DNA of 17,691 bases from CAZXDS01 sp964639525 (GTDB lineage Bacteria > Bacteroidota > Ignavibacteria > Ignavibacteriales > Melioribacteraceae), in the NCBI GenBank assembly GCA_964639525.1, contig CAZXDS010000052.1, positions 1 through 17,691 of the forward strand. Direction: 5' to 3'. A model generated the notes under the pieces. The model made no database searches. It was not told where the DNA came from and saw only the letters and a list, made by a program, of their open reading frames with translations. This document shows, piece by piece, positions 1 through 7,115 of this stretch (the first letter of the stretch is position 1; each line of letters begins with the position of its first letter). The translations under genes and the position numbers were made by a program.

Positions 1-33
1 TCTGTAACACAGATTATTAATCTGTGTTACAGA
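1..33. repeat. 33-bp perfect palindrome at the window edge (hairpin; terminator or repeat)
   Basis: Arms TCTGTAACACAGAT (1-14) and ATCTGTGTTACAGA (20-33) are exact reverse complements. Counting the T15-A19 pair, the stem is 15 bp with a 3-nt loop. Each arm is itself nearly palindromic (TCTGT-aac-ACAGA). It could be the terminator hairpin of a gene left of the window, since AATTTTG follows on the + strand, but there is no clean U-tract. A dispersed palindromic repeat or a regulator site are alternatives. The left flank is not visible, so the repeat may extend further. Confidence 0.7.
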
Positions 34-126
34 AATTTTGACTCTGAATCGCTGTGTTTTTAGCTCTTGATTCTTTCTTTCCCAAATAATATATATTCAC
101 ATTATGCTATTTTATTTTGGACAGTA

Positions 127-171
127 CTATTACAATTATTGGAAACATCTTGACTAATTTGTTTGTAATAG
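127..171. promoter_or_regulatory. inverted repeat CTATTACAA...TTGTAATAG upstream of the small membrane protein
   Basis: CTATTACAA (127-135) and TTGTAATAG (163-171) form a 9-bp inverted repeat with a 27-nt spacer, about 50 nt ahead of the start at 222. The core octamer TTGTAATA recurs as an inverted pair at 561-590, upstream of the porin gene. Such AT-rich half-sites resemble Fur-family (Zur/PerR-type) operator halves, but the spacing is not the canonical 7-1-7. Operator function is inferred only from motif sharing and proximity to metal-uptake genes. Confidence 0.3.
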
Positions 172-221
172 ATTTTTCATTCAACTTTTTCTACATTTGT
201 ATTAAGGTTTATAATTTTTTA

Positions 222-512
222 ATGAAGAAATATTTTCACATATTGCTGCTTGCCGGAGCGTTGATTTTTTCAATTCAACTTTCTGTAGCTCCGCTAATCC
301 ATAATCATCCTTTTGATTTAAAAAATCACTACGATTGCCCTGCGTATGTTTTAAGTATTAATCTTGTTTCATTTTTTGTTACTATTTTGCTTGGTATCAG
401 TCTCACCATTCCATTTTTGAGAAAAATAAGCGAAATCAAATCCTATCAAAACATTTTTACTTTCACGTTTTTCAACATCTTTAACAAAGCCCCGCCGTTT
501 ATAATCAATTAG
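222..512 (+). CDS. small two-TM membrane protein with His/Asp/Cys-rich loop, putative metal-associated
   Basis: A 96-residue protein, function unknown. The open frame extends upstream to 117, but the start at 222 is chosen because it opens directly into a Lys-Lys plus hydrophobic signal or TM segment (residues 5-24) and has a weak AAGG upstream. A short loop follows with H27, H29, D32, H36, D38 and C39 (H-x-H-P-F-D ... H-x-D-C-P), then a second hydrophobic segment at about 41-65 and a C-terminal tail ending in a Pro-Pro motif. Similar small proteins with an H-x-H ... D-C-P loop and a PP-ending tail are familiar to me from Bacteroidota genomes, often beside metal transport genes; this is recollection. 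The loop would lie between the two TM segments, plausibly on the periplasmic side, where it could bind a divalent metal. It sits 122 bp upstream of a porin and metal ABC genes on the same strand, which supports a metal role by context only. Confidence 0.65.
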   Translation: MKKYFHILLLAGALIFSIQLSVAPLIHNHPFDLKNHYDCPAYVLSINLVSFFVTILLGISLTIPFLRKISEIKSYQNIFTFTFFNIFNKAPPFIIN

Positions 513-560
513 AATTTTACAATTAAATAATTGATTAATTAGCAGTTCCATTTGATAATG

Positions 561-590
561 TTGTAATAAAATGCAATTGAATTATTACAA
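561..590. promoter_or_regulatory. 30-bp inverted repeat upstream of the porin/metal-uptake genes, candidate operator
   Basis: TTGTAATAA (561-569) and TTATTACAA (582-590) are exact reverse complements separated by 12 nt, 45 bp upstream of the porin start at 635. They carry the same TTGTAATA octamer as the 127-171 repeat. The position suits an operator for the porin, binding protein and permease run. A Zur-like metalloregulator is a reasonable guess, but no regulator gene is present in the window. A weak RNA hairpin in the leader is the alternative. Confidence 0.35.
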
Positions 591-634
591 TATTTACTAT
601 GGTTGGCTTCTAAAAATAACCGGAGTAAAAGATT

Positions 635-1885
635 ATGAAAAACAAACTCATATATCTTCTATCCTTTTTAATAATCGTAAGCGGTGCATTGTTTGCTCAA
701 AAAAAAGATTCCTTAAAAATAGCAAACTTAGAAGTACGAATTAAGAAGTTGGAAGATAAAATTCAGCAGAATGAATTGGACAAATTATTAAATGAAGCTG
801 AAGCAACCGCCAACGAAAAACCGGCTGAGAAAAAAAGCAAAGTATTTAAAAGCGGTCAGCGTTCATTGCAAGCAATAAATCCCGAGATAAGTGTTACCGG
901 TGATATGTACGGGCAATATGTTATGAATAAAAACAATTTCACACATGATTTGCGCAGCGGTGCATATTTTAGAACAATGGCAGTTCATATTCAAGGCGGA
1001 CTTGATCCGTTTAGCTTCACAAAAGCTGCAATTGAATTTAGCGAAAGCGGAGTTGAATTTGCCGAAGCGTATATCACTTGGACAAAATTTATTCCGCACA
1101 TAAGTTTAACCGCCGGAAAATTTCGGCAGCAGTTTGGTGTTGTAAATCGTTGGCATGTTCACGCAATTGATCAGCAAGATTATCCGCTCGCACTTACTAC
1201 CATACTCGGCGAAGACGGATTAAACCAAATTGGTGTTTCATTGGATTGGGCAATGCCGGCATTCACGTCCGATGCAAATGAATTAACACTCCAAATTACA
1301 AATGGAAAGAATAAACATTTATTTTCAGGCAGCAGCTTTTCTTTCCCATCGGTTTTGGCACATTTTAAAAACTATTGGGATTTGTCGAGCAACACTTATC
1401 TCGAATTGGGTTTTACCGGAATGATTGGGAAAAACAATGTTAAAGGTTACGATTCCAGAGGCAATTGGACTTTGGAAAAAAACAGAGCAACTGCTCTTGG
1501 CGGAATTGATTTAACTTTATTTTGGCAGCCGTTAAATCAGGCTCTTTACAAATCAATTACTTGGCGAAGTGAGTTATACTATGGGAATAAAGAACTTGCT
1601 AACGGCAGAATTAAATCTTGGGGCGGATATAGCTATCTGCAATATCAGTTTGCCGAACAATGGGAAGTTGGAACACGCTTTGATTACACACAACCGTTTG
1701 AGGAGAACAATAGTTCAAAATATTCTTATCAAATAGTTCCTTATATCACGTGGGGACAAAGCCATTGGGTAAAACTGCGATTGCAGTATAATTATCTGAA
1801 CGGAACTGATGTTCCCGAAGCATTAAATACACTAAGGCTGCAAGTAGTATGGGCAGTTGGTCCACACAAACACGATAGATATTAA
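635..1885 (+). CDS. outer-membrane porin, OprP-like, of a metal-uptake locus
   Basis: 416 residues. The start at 635 has a good ribosome site (GGAGT, 622-626). It begins with a signal peptide of about 21 residues (Lys-rich N-terminus, hydrophobic core, cleavage likely after A21). A short heptad-like coiled coil follows at about 29-57, of the kind used by OprP/OprO-type porins to trimerise. From about residue 85 it has the alternating aromatic and polar pattern of a 16- to 18-strand beta-barrel. The last strand ends near a GPHK tail, as in phosphate-selective-porin-like proteins. It would form an outer-membrane channel for a small solute. The solute is not readable from sequence. The stop at 1885 lies 12 nt from the next start, so it is almost certainly co-transcribed with the metal-binding protein, which suggests it admits metal ions or metal complexes. 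Identity as a porin is firm, substrate is inferred. Confidence 0.8.
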   Translation: MKNKLIYLLSFLIIVSGALFAQKKDSLKIANLEVRIKKLEDKIQQNELDKLLNEAEATANEKPAEKKSKVFKSGQRSLQAINPEISVTGDMYGQYVMNKNNFTHDLRSGAYFRTMAVHIQGGLDPFSFTKAAIEFSESGVEFAEAYITWTKFIPHISLTAGKFRQQFGVVNRWHVHAIDQQDYPLALTTILGEDGLNQIGVSLDWAMPAFTSDANELTLQITNGKNKHLFSGSSFSFPSVLAHFKNYWDLSSNTYLELGFTGMIGKNNVKGYDSRGNWTLEKNRATALGGIDLTLFWQPLNQALYKSITWRSELYYGNKELANGRIKSWGGYSYLQYQFAEQWEVGTRFDYTQPFEENNSSKYSYQIVPYITWGQSHWVKLRLQYNYLNGTDVPEALNTLRLQVVWAVGPHKHDRY

Positions 1886-1897
1886 TGAGGTGAAAAA

Positions 1898-2947
1898 ATG
1901 AAAAAGAAAATAATTTATATATGTTTTTGGATGTTAACGTATAGTTTAATTTTCGGTGGAAATAAAATTAATGTGGTAACAACATTAAGCACATACGCCA
2001 GCATTGCACAAGCAATCGGTGGCGATAAAGTAGAAACGCACTACATTGTTCAAGGTGATCAGGATGCACATTTCGTAAGACCTAAACCAAGTTACGCCGT
2101 GATGCTAAGCAATGCAGATTTATTTGTTTCAACAGGATTAGACTTGGAACTCTGGGTTCCTACGCTTGTTGATATGTCAAAAAATGATAATATTCGCAGC
2201 GGACAGCAGGGTTTTGTTTCGGCAAGCGACGGAATTAAACTGCTTGATAAACCTTCCGTTATTTCACGAAGTGAAGGCGGACTGCATATTTACGGTAATC
2301 CGCATATTACTACAAATCCTTTAAACTTAAAGATTGTAGCTGAAAATATCACAATCGGATTGGAAAAAATCGATTCAAAAAATTCAAATTTTTATAGAGC
2401 TAACCTGAAAAAATTCCAAAATAAAATTGATGAAAAAACTTTTGGAAGTAAATTGATAAAATTAATGGGCGGTAATCTCTTAACAAAATTAGCAAATAAC
2501 GGGACACTAATCGGATTTTTAAAATCCAAAGAATACAGAAATAAAAAGTTAATCGACTATCTCGGCGGCTGGTTAAAAGAAGCGTTGCTTTTCCGCAATA
2601 GAAAGATTGTAAGCTACCACAAAAATTGGGTTTATTTCAAAGAATTATTCGGGCTGAATGTTATCGGGCATGTAGAACCGAAACCGGGGATTCCTCCATC
2701 ACCAAAACATGTTGAAGAATTGGTAAAAAAAATGCGTGCAAATAAAGTAAAAGTTGTATTCACGGCAAACTACTTTGATGAGAACAAGGTTAGAAACATC
2801 TGCAACAAAGTTGGTGCTATTCCGGTAATTGTTCCAATGGCTGTAAATGGTGCACCGAATACGGAAAATATTTTTAAACTAACAGATTTGTGGATTAGCG
2901 AATTGAACAAAGCATTTAAAAAAGCTGACTCTGGAAATTTGAACTAA
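1898..2947 (+). CDS. metal ABC transporter substrate-binding protein (ZnuA/TroA family)
   Basis: 349 residues, usual family length. It opens with a signal peptide (about 1-20), then the family N-lobe from residue 24. Candidate metal ligands are H58 (in D-A-H-F), H136 (in N-P-H-I), H241 (in Y-H-K-N-W) and an acidic residue at D294/E295; this three-His plus one-carboxylate set is typical of zinc and manganese cluster A-I binding proteins. The long His-rich loop of many ZnuA proteins is absent, and the linker at about 180-230 is longer than in minimal TroA proteins. The ribosome site GAGGTG (1888-1892 region) is strong. It lies 12 nt after the porin gene and 32 nt before the permease gene, so one operon is likely. 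It would capture Zn(II) or Mn(II) in the periplasm and hand it to the permease. Specificity between these metals cannot be decided from the sequence. Confidence 0.88.
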   Translation: MKKKIIYICFWMLTYSLIFGGNKINVVTTLSTYASIAQAIGGDKVETHYIVQGDQDAHFVRPKPSYAVMLSNADLFVSTGLDLELWVPTLVDMSKNDNIRSGQQGFVSASDGIKLLDKPSVISRSEGGLHIYGNPHITTNPLNLKIVAENITIGLEKIDSKNSNFYRANLKKFQNKIDEKTFGSKLIKLMGGNLLTKLANNGTLIGFLKSKEYRNKKLIDYLGGWLKEALLFRNRKIVSYHKNWVYFKELFGLNVIGHVEPKPGIPPSPKHVEELVKKMRANKVKVVFTANYFDENKVRNICNKVGAIPVIVPMAVNGAPNTENIFKLTDLWISELNKAFKKADSGNLN

Positions 2948-2979
2948 TTTTAATTTTTAATAAAAAAAATATAAATAAT

Positions 2980-4296
2980 ATGAATTTAAGTATTTGGAAT
3001 ATAATGGCGCCGGCATTTTTTGAACTTTTGATTCTTGTCGGCATTCATTCTTATTTAGGATTACACGTAATAAGAAGAAAAGTAATTTTTGTTGATTTGG
3101 CACTTGCACAAATTGCGGCACTCGGAACAACGGTCGGATTTTTATTCGGTATAATGCCCGGCACAACAGGAGCATATTGGTTTTCACTGCTGTTTACATT
3201 TATCGGTGCAGCAGTATTTTCCATTTCAAGAATCCGGCACGAAAAAATTCCGCAGGAAGCTGTTATCGGACTTGCTTATGCAATTGCGGCGGCAGTTTCC
3301 ATTCTTGTTATTGATAAAGCACCACACGGGGCAGAGCATATCAAAGAAATTTTAACAGGTTCAATTCTTTGGGTAAAGTGGCACACAATTCGCAACGCAG
3401 CTATTATGTATTCAATTGTCGGTGCTTTTCATTTTATTTTTCGCAAACAATTTTTGCTTATTTCCGAACATCCTGAGCAGGCTTACAAACAGGGAATGAA
3501 TGTAAAGTTTTGGGATTTTCTATTCTACGTTTCATTCGGTGCTGTAATTACTCATTCTGTCGGTACAGCGGGCGTATTGCTTGTGTTTGTTTTTCTTGTT
3601 GTTCCGGCTATCACTTCAATGCTGATTACAGATGTTCTTTGGAAGCAATTGGCAATCGGCTGGGGAATGGGCGTGCTTGTAAGTATTGTGGGATTATACA
3701 TTTCATACATTGCCGATTTACCGAGCGGACCAACTGTTGTCGCGTTTTACGGAGCAATGCTTGTGCTTGTGGCTCTTACTCTATTTGTTGTAAAAGCCGA
3801 AATTCGTTCCAAAGCAATAATGAAAATTGCTCTCGGTCTTGGTGTTACACTTCTTATAATATTCGGGTTTTATCTTTTGGGGAATTTTTTTAAAAATGAC
3901 CACGAGGAACATCACCACGAAAAAATGATTAAAAATATTTCTGCGGAAGAAACAAAAACTGCAAATATTGACTTGAGCGAAATGTCAGATGTTGATGTTT
4001 CAAAATATTTAAGTTCCGAAAATAATTCGGATGCTTTGACTAAATTGTTTTATGCTGAAAAAGATGATTATTCAAAATTTAAAATTGCGAAAAGAATTAT
4101 TTCTATTGACAAAAAAAGCGGAGTGAAATTGCTTATTTCAATTTTGAAAACGAGTGAATTACCTTTTGTAAAAGACGAAGTTTACACCGGAATAAAAAAA
4201 ATAAGCGGAGAAGATTTTGGATACGATGCGATGAAAAGTAACGCTGAGAACAACAAGGCTTTTAATAGAATGAATATTTGGTGGAAGACGCTATAA
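2980..4296 (+). CDS. metal ABC transporter permease (ABC-3/ZnuB family) with extra C-terminal domain
   Basis: 438 residues, whereas ZnuB/TroC-type permeases are usually about 260-300. Residues 1 to about 305 form the multi-TM ABC-3 core, with family features such as the V-D-L-A-L-A-Q segment near residue 38-44, and the conserved G-T-A-G-V-L-L-V region near 196. A charged His-rich linker, DHEEHHHE, follows at 307-314. The remaining 124 residues are soluble, low in hydrophobic stretches, and look like paired amphipathic helices, possibly HEAT-like; that fold is my guess. The start at 2980 has no clear Shine-Dalgarno sequence; a second Met at residue 9 is possible. The permease should form the inner-membrane channel of the metal importer, but no ABC ATPase gene is found anywhere in the window, so the partner must be encoded elsewhere. 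The cytoplasmic or periplasmic side of the extension is not resolved. Confidence 0.85.
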   Translation: MNLSIWNIMAPAFFELLILVGIHSYLGLHVIRRKVIFVDLALAQIAALGTTVGFLFGIMPGTTGAYWFSLLFTFIGAAVFSISRIRHEKIPQEAVIGLAYAIAAAVSILVIDKAPHGAEHIKEILTGSILWVKWHTIRNAAIMYSIVGAFHFIFRKQFLLISEHPEQAYKQGMNVKFWDFLFYVSFGAVITHSVGTAGVLLVFVFLVVPAITSMLITDVLWKQLAIGWGMGVLVSIVGLYISYIADLPSGPTVVAFYGAMLVLVALTLFVVKAEIRSKAIMKIALGLGVTLLIIFGFYLLGNFFKNDHEEHHHEKMIKNISAEETKTANIDLSEMSDVDVSKYLSSENNSDALTKLFYAEKDDYSKFKIAKRIISIDKKSGVKLLISILKTSELPFVKDEVYTGIKKISGEDFGYDAMKSNAENNKAFNRMNIWWKTL

Positions 4297-4310
4297 TTTG
4301 ACCAATAAAT

Positions 4311-4339
4311 TTGTTCAAATTATTCATATTTTATATAAT
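4311..4339 (+). promoter_or_regulatory. candidate sigma70-like promoter for the beta-barrel gene
   Basis: TTGTTC (4311-4316) is followed after exactly 17 bp by TATAAT (4334-4339), 28 bp ahead of the start codon at 4368. The -10 is perfect, while the -35 matches only the TTG half. It lies in the 71-bp gap after the permease gene, so the barrel gene may be transcribed separately from the metal locus. Bacteroidota often use a different consensus, which lowers confidence. Confidence 0.35.
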
Positions 4340-4367
4340 GGTTTATAATTCTTTTAGGTCAAGATAA

Positions 4368-5621
4368 ATGAAGTATTACGTTTTCGTTTTAGTATTCTTT
4401 TCAATACTTTTTTCAAACAAAATTGGAGCTCAAAATGTTGGTAACAACGTGCGAAGTTCCACTGTAAGTGTTTTTGTCGATTGTAACAATTGCGATTTAG
4501 ATTTTATTAAAGAAAAAATTCTTTTCGTAAATTTTGTTCGGGATAGAAAAGTTGCCGATATTCATGTCCTTTCAAATTCAATTACTACCGGAGGTAAAGG
4601 GAAACTTTATACACTAATCTTTATCGGCTTAAATAAATTTAGTAAACAAAGAGATACTCTTACGTATGTTACTACTGCCGCCGAAACTGATGACTCTAAA
4701 AGGATAAAATTGGTTCAAACTCTTAAACTCGGAATTCTTCCATTCATTAATAAAACTGCCATTGCTGACCAATTAATAATCAGTTACAAAAATAATAATT
4801 CAAAAAAGACAAATGTGTCTAAGGATGACCCTTGGGATTATTGGGTTTTCCGTACGAGACTAAATAGTTTTTTTAATGGTGAGAAAAGATCAAAATTTAT
4901 AAACTTAAATTATTCAATAACGGTTTCACGGATTACTGAGGAATGGAAACTTCAAATGTCGTTTCGAGGTAATTACAACGAAAGCAAATTTACGTTCGAT
5001 GATGAAACAATTCTTAATATCAGTCGAAGGCTTAGTTCTTATAATTATGTAATTAAATCATTAACTGACCATTGGTCTGTGGGCGGTTGGATTTTTCTTA
5101 CTTCGTCAACATACAGCAATTTAGATTTTAAAATTTCGGTTGCACCGGGCATTGAATACAATATTTTTCCCTACTCCGATTTTAACAGCAAACAACTTAG
5201 AATTGGGTACCGTATCTGGAATAAATATCAAAATTACACCGAAGAAACAATTTATTCAAAAATGTCGGAAGTACTGTTTGAACAAACACTTTCGGCAACT
5301 CTTGATTTGATACAGCCTTGGGGTTCAATAAGTACATCCGCATCATTTTCATCCCATTTTCATGATTTTAGTAAAAATTCATTTAATTTATCGAGCGAAA
5401 TTTCCTTGCAGTTAGTTCAAGGTTTGGCATTTAATATCGATGGCGGATACTCCGCTGTTCACGATCAATTTTCGTTGCCCAAAAGTAGCGCATCATTAGA
5501 TGATGTTCTACTCCAACAGCGTGAATTGGAATCGCAGTATAATTATTGGGGATCTATAGGTATTTCTTATACTTTCGGCTCTATTTACAATAATATTGTA
5601 AACCCGAGATTTGGGAATTAA
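4368..5621 (+). CDS. outer-membrane beta-barrel protein with periplasmic CxxC N-domain, function unknown
   Basis: 417 residues. The start at 4368 has AGG at 4356-4358 and opens into a signal peptide with likely cleavage after A21 (I-G-A-Q). The next part, about 30-135, is a compact alpha/beta domain beginning with a V-F-V-D-C-N-N-C-D segment (C39, C42) followed by F-V-N-F-V-R-D-R-K. I recognise this as a recurrent uncharacterised N-domain of Bacteroidota-type outer-membrane proteins. From about residue 160 to the end the chain alternates hydrophobic and polar residues with many Tyr, Phe and Trp, as in a beta-barrel of 10 to 14 strands. It would sit in the outer membrane with the N-domain in the periplasm. 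It follows the metal genes after 71 bp with its own candidate promoter, so any link to metal uptake is weak. The two cysteines could form a disulfide or bind metal. Confidence 0.65.
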   Translation: MKYYVFVLVFFSILFSNKIGAQNVGNNVRSSTVSVFVDCNNCDLDFIKEKILFVNFVRDRKVADIHVLSNSITTGGKGKLYTLIFIGLNKFSKQRDTLTYVTTAAETDDSKRIKLVQTLKLGILPFINKTAIADQLIISYKNNNSKKTNVSKDDPWDYWVFRTRLNSFFNGEKRSKFINLNYSITVSRITEEWKLQMSFRGNYNESKFTFDDETILNISRRLSSYNYVIKSLTDHWSVGGWIFLTSSTYSNLDFKISVAPGIEYNIFPYSDFNSKQLRIGYRIWNKYQNYTEETIYSKMSEVLFEQTLSATLDLIQPWGSISTSASFSSHFHDFSKNSFNLSSEISLQLVQGLAFNIDGGYSAVHDQFSLPKSSASLDDVLLQQRELESQYNYWGSIGISYTFGSIYNNIVNPRFGN

Positions 5622-5789
5622 GTAATTGAAAATGAATAGTGGACAATTGACAGTGTATGAAAAAAGCTTTTAAGTAATAACTTTTTATACTTTTGTTTCG
5701 AACCGTCAATCAACTTTCCAAGTAAATTTATATAATATTTTGCAGCGTTTAGTATATTTATAAACTGTTTTTAATTAACCTGATTTCAA

Positions 5790-7115
5790 ATGCAGATACA
5801 ATCAATAAATATAGGAATAATGACCGGCGAGCAAATATCCGTTGATTTGCTCGGTGAATTTATTAGTAATAAATCGAACAAGACTTTAACCGGAAATTGT
5901 ATCGTATCATTAAATAATGATAAAATATTAGTTGCCAATGGAAATCAATATTTTTCTGCAAAAGACGGACTGATTTTTATTCCGTCAAATTATGAAACAG
6001 AGTCATTTCGACTTAATAACGTAAAAATTGGGATTGACTTCCACTGGGAACAACAAAAAAAATTAGAATATCGCGGTTCAATAAAATTTGTTATTAACAA
6101 CAATCAAGTATCGGCAGTTAATATTATTAATATTGAGGACTATCTTGTTAGCGTAATTTCATCTGAAATGAATCCGATTAATCCCTTGGAATTTTTGAAA
6201 GCTCACGCGATAGTTTCCAGAAGCTGGTTGATTTCTCAATTGATAAACAAAGAGAAAAATGCAAGCAACTATTTTATTGAAACTGACGAAGAAATAATTA
6301 AATGGTACGATAAAAGCGACCATAAACTATTCGATGTTTGCGCTGATGACCATTGCCAGCGATATCAAGGAATTGGAAAAGTTAGAAATGAAAAAATTGA
6401 AAAAGCAGTTCATGAAACAAATGGATTGGTTTTGAAAAACGGGAATATGATTCTTGATGCTCGATATTCAAAATGTTGCGGAGGAAAATCCGAACTTTTT
6501 GAAAATGTTTGGGAACCAATTCCTAATGATGCAATTACAAGTATTTTCGATTATAAGTTTGCCCCTGATGAATTTGACAGAGAATTAAAAACAGAAAAAT
6601 GTGCCGAAAGATGGCTGAATGAAAAACCGAATTCGTTTTGTAACACAAATGATGAAACAATTCTCGAAAATATTTTAACCGACTTTGACAAAAAAACTTT
6701 TGACTTTTATCGCTGGCAGAAGGAGTATTCTCAAGAAGAATTACATAATTTAATAAATACTAATTTGAATATTAATTTTGGAAATATTTTAGATTTGCAG
6801 CCTATTGAAAGAGGCGAGTCCGGCAGATTGATAAGATTGAAAATTGTAGGCACAAACAAAACACTAACAATAGGAAAAGAGCTGGAAATAAGAAAAGTCC
6901 TTTCCGACACACACCTTTATAGTTCGGCTTTTTATGTTGAAAAATTAAACGTTCAAAACGGAGTTCCGCAAAAGTTTATTCTTCATGGTGCCGGCTGGGG
7001 ACATGGGGTTGGGCTTTGTCAAATTGGTGCTGCTGTAATGGCTAAGCAAAAATATCGCTTTGATGAAATTCTTCTGCACTACTTTCCAAAAGCTACAATC
7101 GGTAAGGCATATTAA
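5790..7115 (+). CDS. SpoIID/LytB domain protein (amidase enhancer/lytic transglycosylase-like)
   Basis: 441 residues. The SpoIID core starts near residue 110 with the diagnostic I-E-D-Y-L-V-S-V-I-S-S-E-M stretch; E126 aligns with the catalytic Glu of SpoIID lytic transglycosylases. A-H-A-I-V-S-R-S follows at 138-145. H178, C184, H188 and C189 form a His/Cys cluster reminiscent of the zinc site seen in SpoIID structures, and C-C-G-G-K-S plus the C-terminal G-W-G-H-G-V-G-L-C-Q segment are also family hallmarks. Family members denude or cleave peptidoglycan glycan strands, or stimulate amidases. No signal peptide is visible at the N-terminus (M-Q-I-Q-S-I-N-I-G-I), and no in-frame Met giving one is seen upstream, so localisation is unclear; signal-less relatives occur in Bacteroidota. 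The stop TAA shares one base with the ATG of the next gene, implying translational coupling to a glycosyltransferase. Confidence 0.82.
   Translation: MQIQSINIGIMTGEQISVDLLGEFISNKSNKTLTGNCIVSLNNDKILVANGNQYFSAKDGLIFIPSNYETESFRLNNVKIGIDFHWEQQKKLEYRGSIKFVINNNQVSAVNIINIEDYLVSVISSEMNPINPLEFLKAHAIVSRSWLISQLINKEKNASNYFIETDEEIIKWYDKSDHKLFDVCADDHCQRYQGIGKVRNEKIEKAVHETNGLVLKNGNMILDARYSKCCGGKSELFENVWEPIPNDAITSIFDYKFAPDEFDRELKTEKCAERWLNEKPNSFCNTNDETILENILTDFDKKTFDFYRWQKEYSQEELHNLINTNLNINFGNILDLQPIERGESGRLIRLKIVGTNKTLTIGKELEIRKVLSDTHLYSSAFYVEKLNVQNGVPQKFILHGAGWGHGVGLCQIGAAVMAKQKYRFDEILLHYFPKATIGKAY

Noticed and set aside
67..95. Possible promoter TTGATT-N17-TATATA upstream of the small membrane protein
   Set aside because: Both boxes match the sigma70 consensus only partly, and AT-rich sequence gives many such matches.
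117..221. Upstream extension of the small membrane protein to an ATG-like start at 117
   Set aside because: The extra 35 residues are low-complexity hydrophobic sequence before a typical signal-type N-terminus at 222, and they overlap an inverted repeat that looks regulatory.
5628..5656. Degenerate heptamer-like stretch (GTGGACA ATTGACA) after the barrel gene
   Set aside because: Only two loosely similar units; too degenerate to call a tandem array, though it may be a relic of the type seen at 8341-8375.
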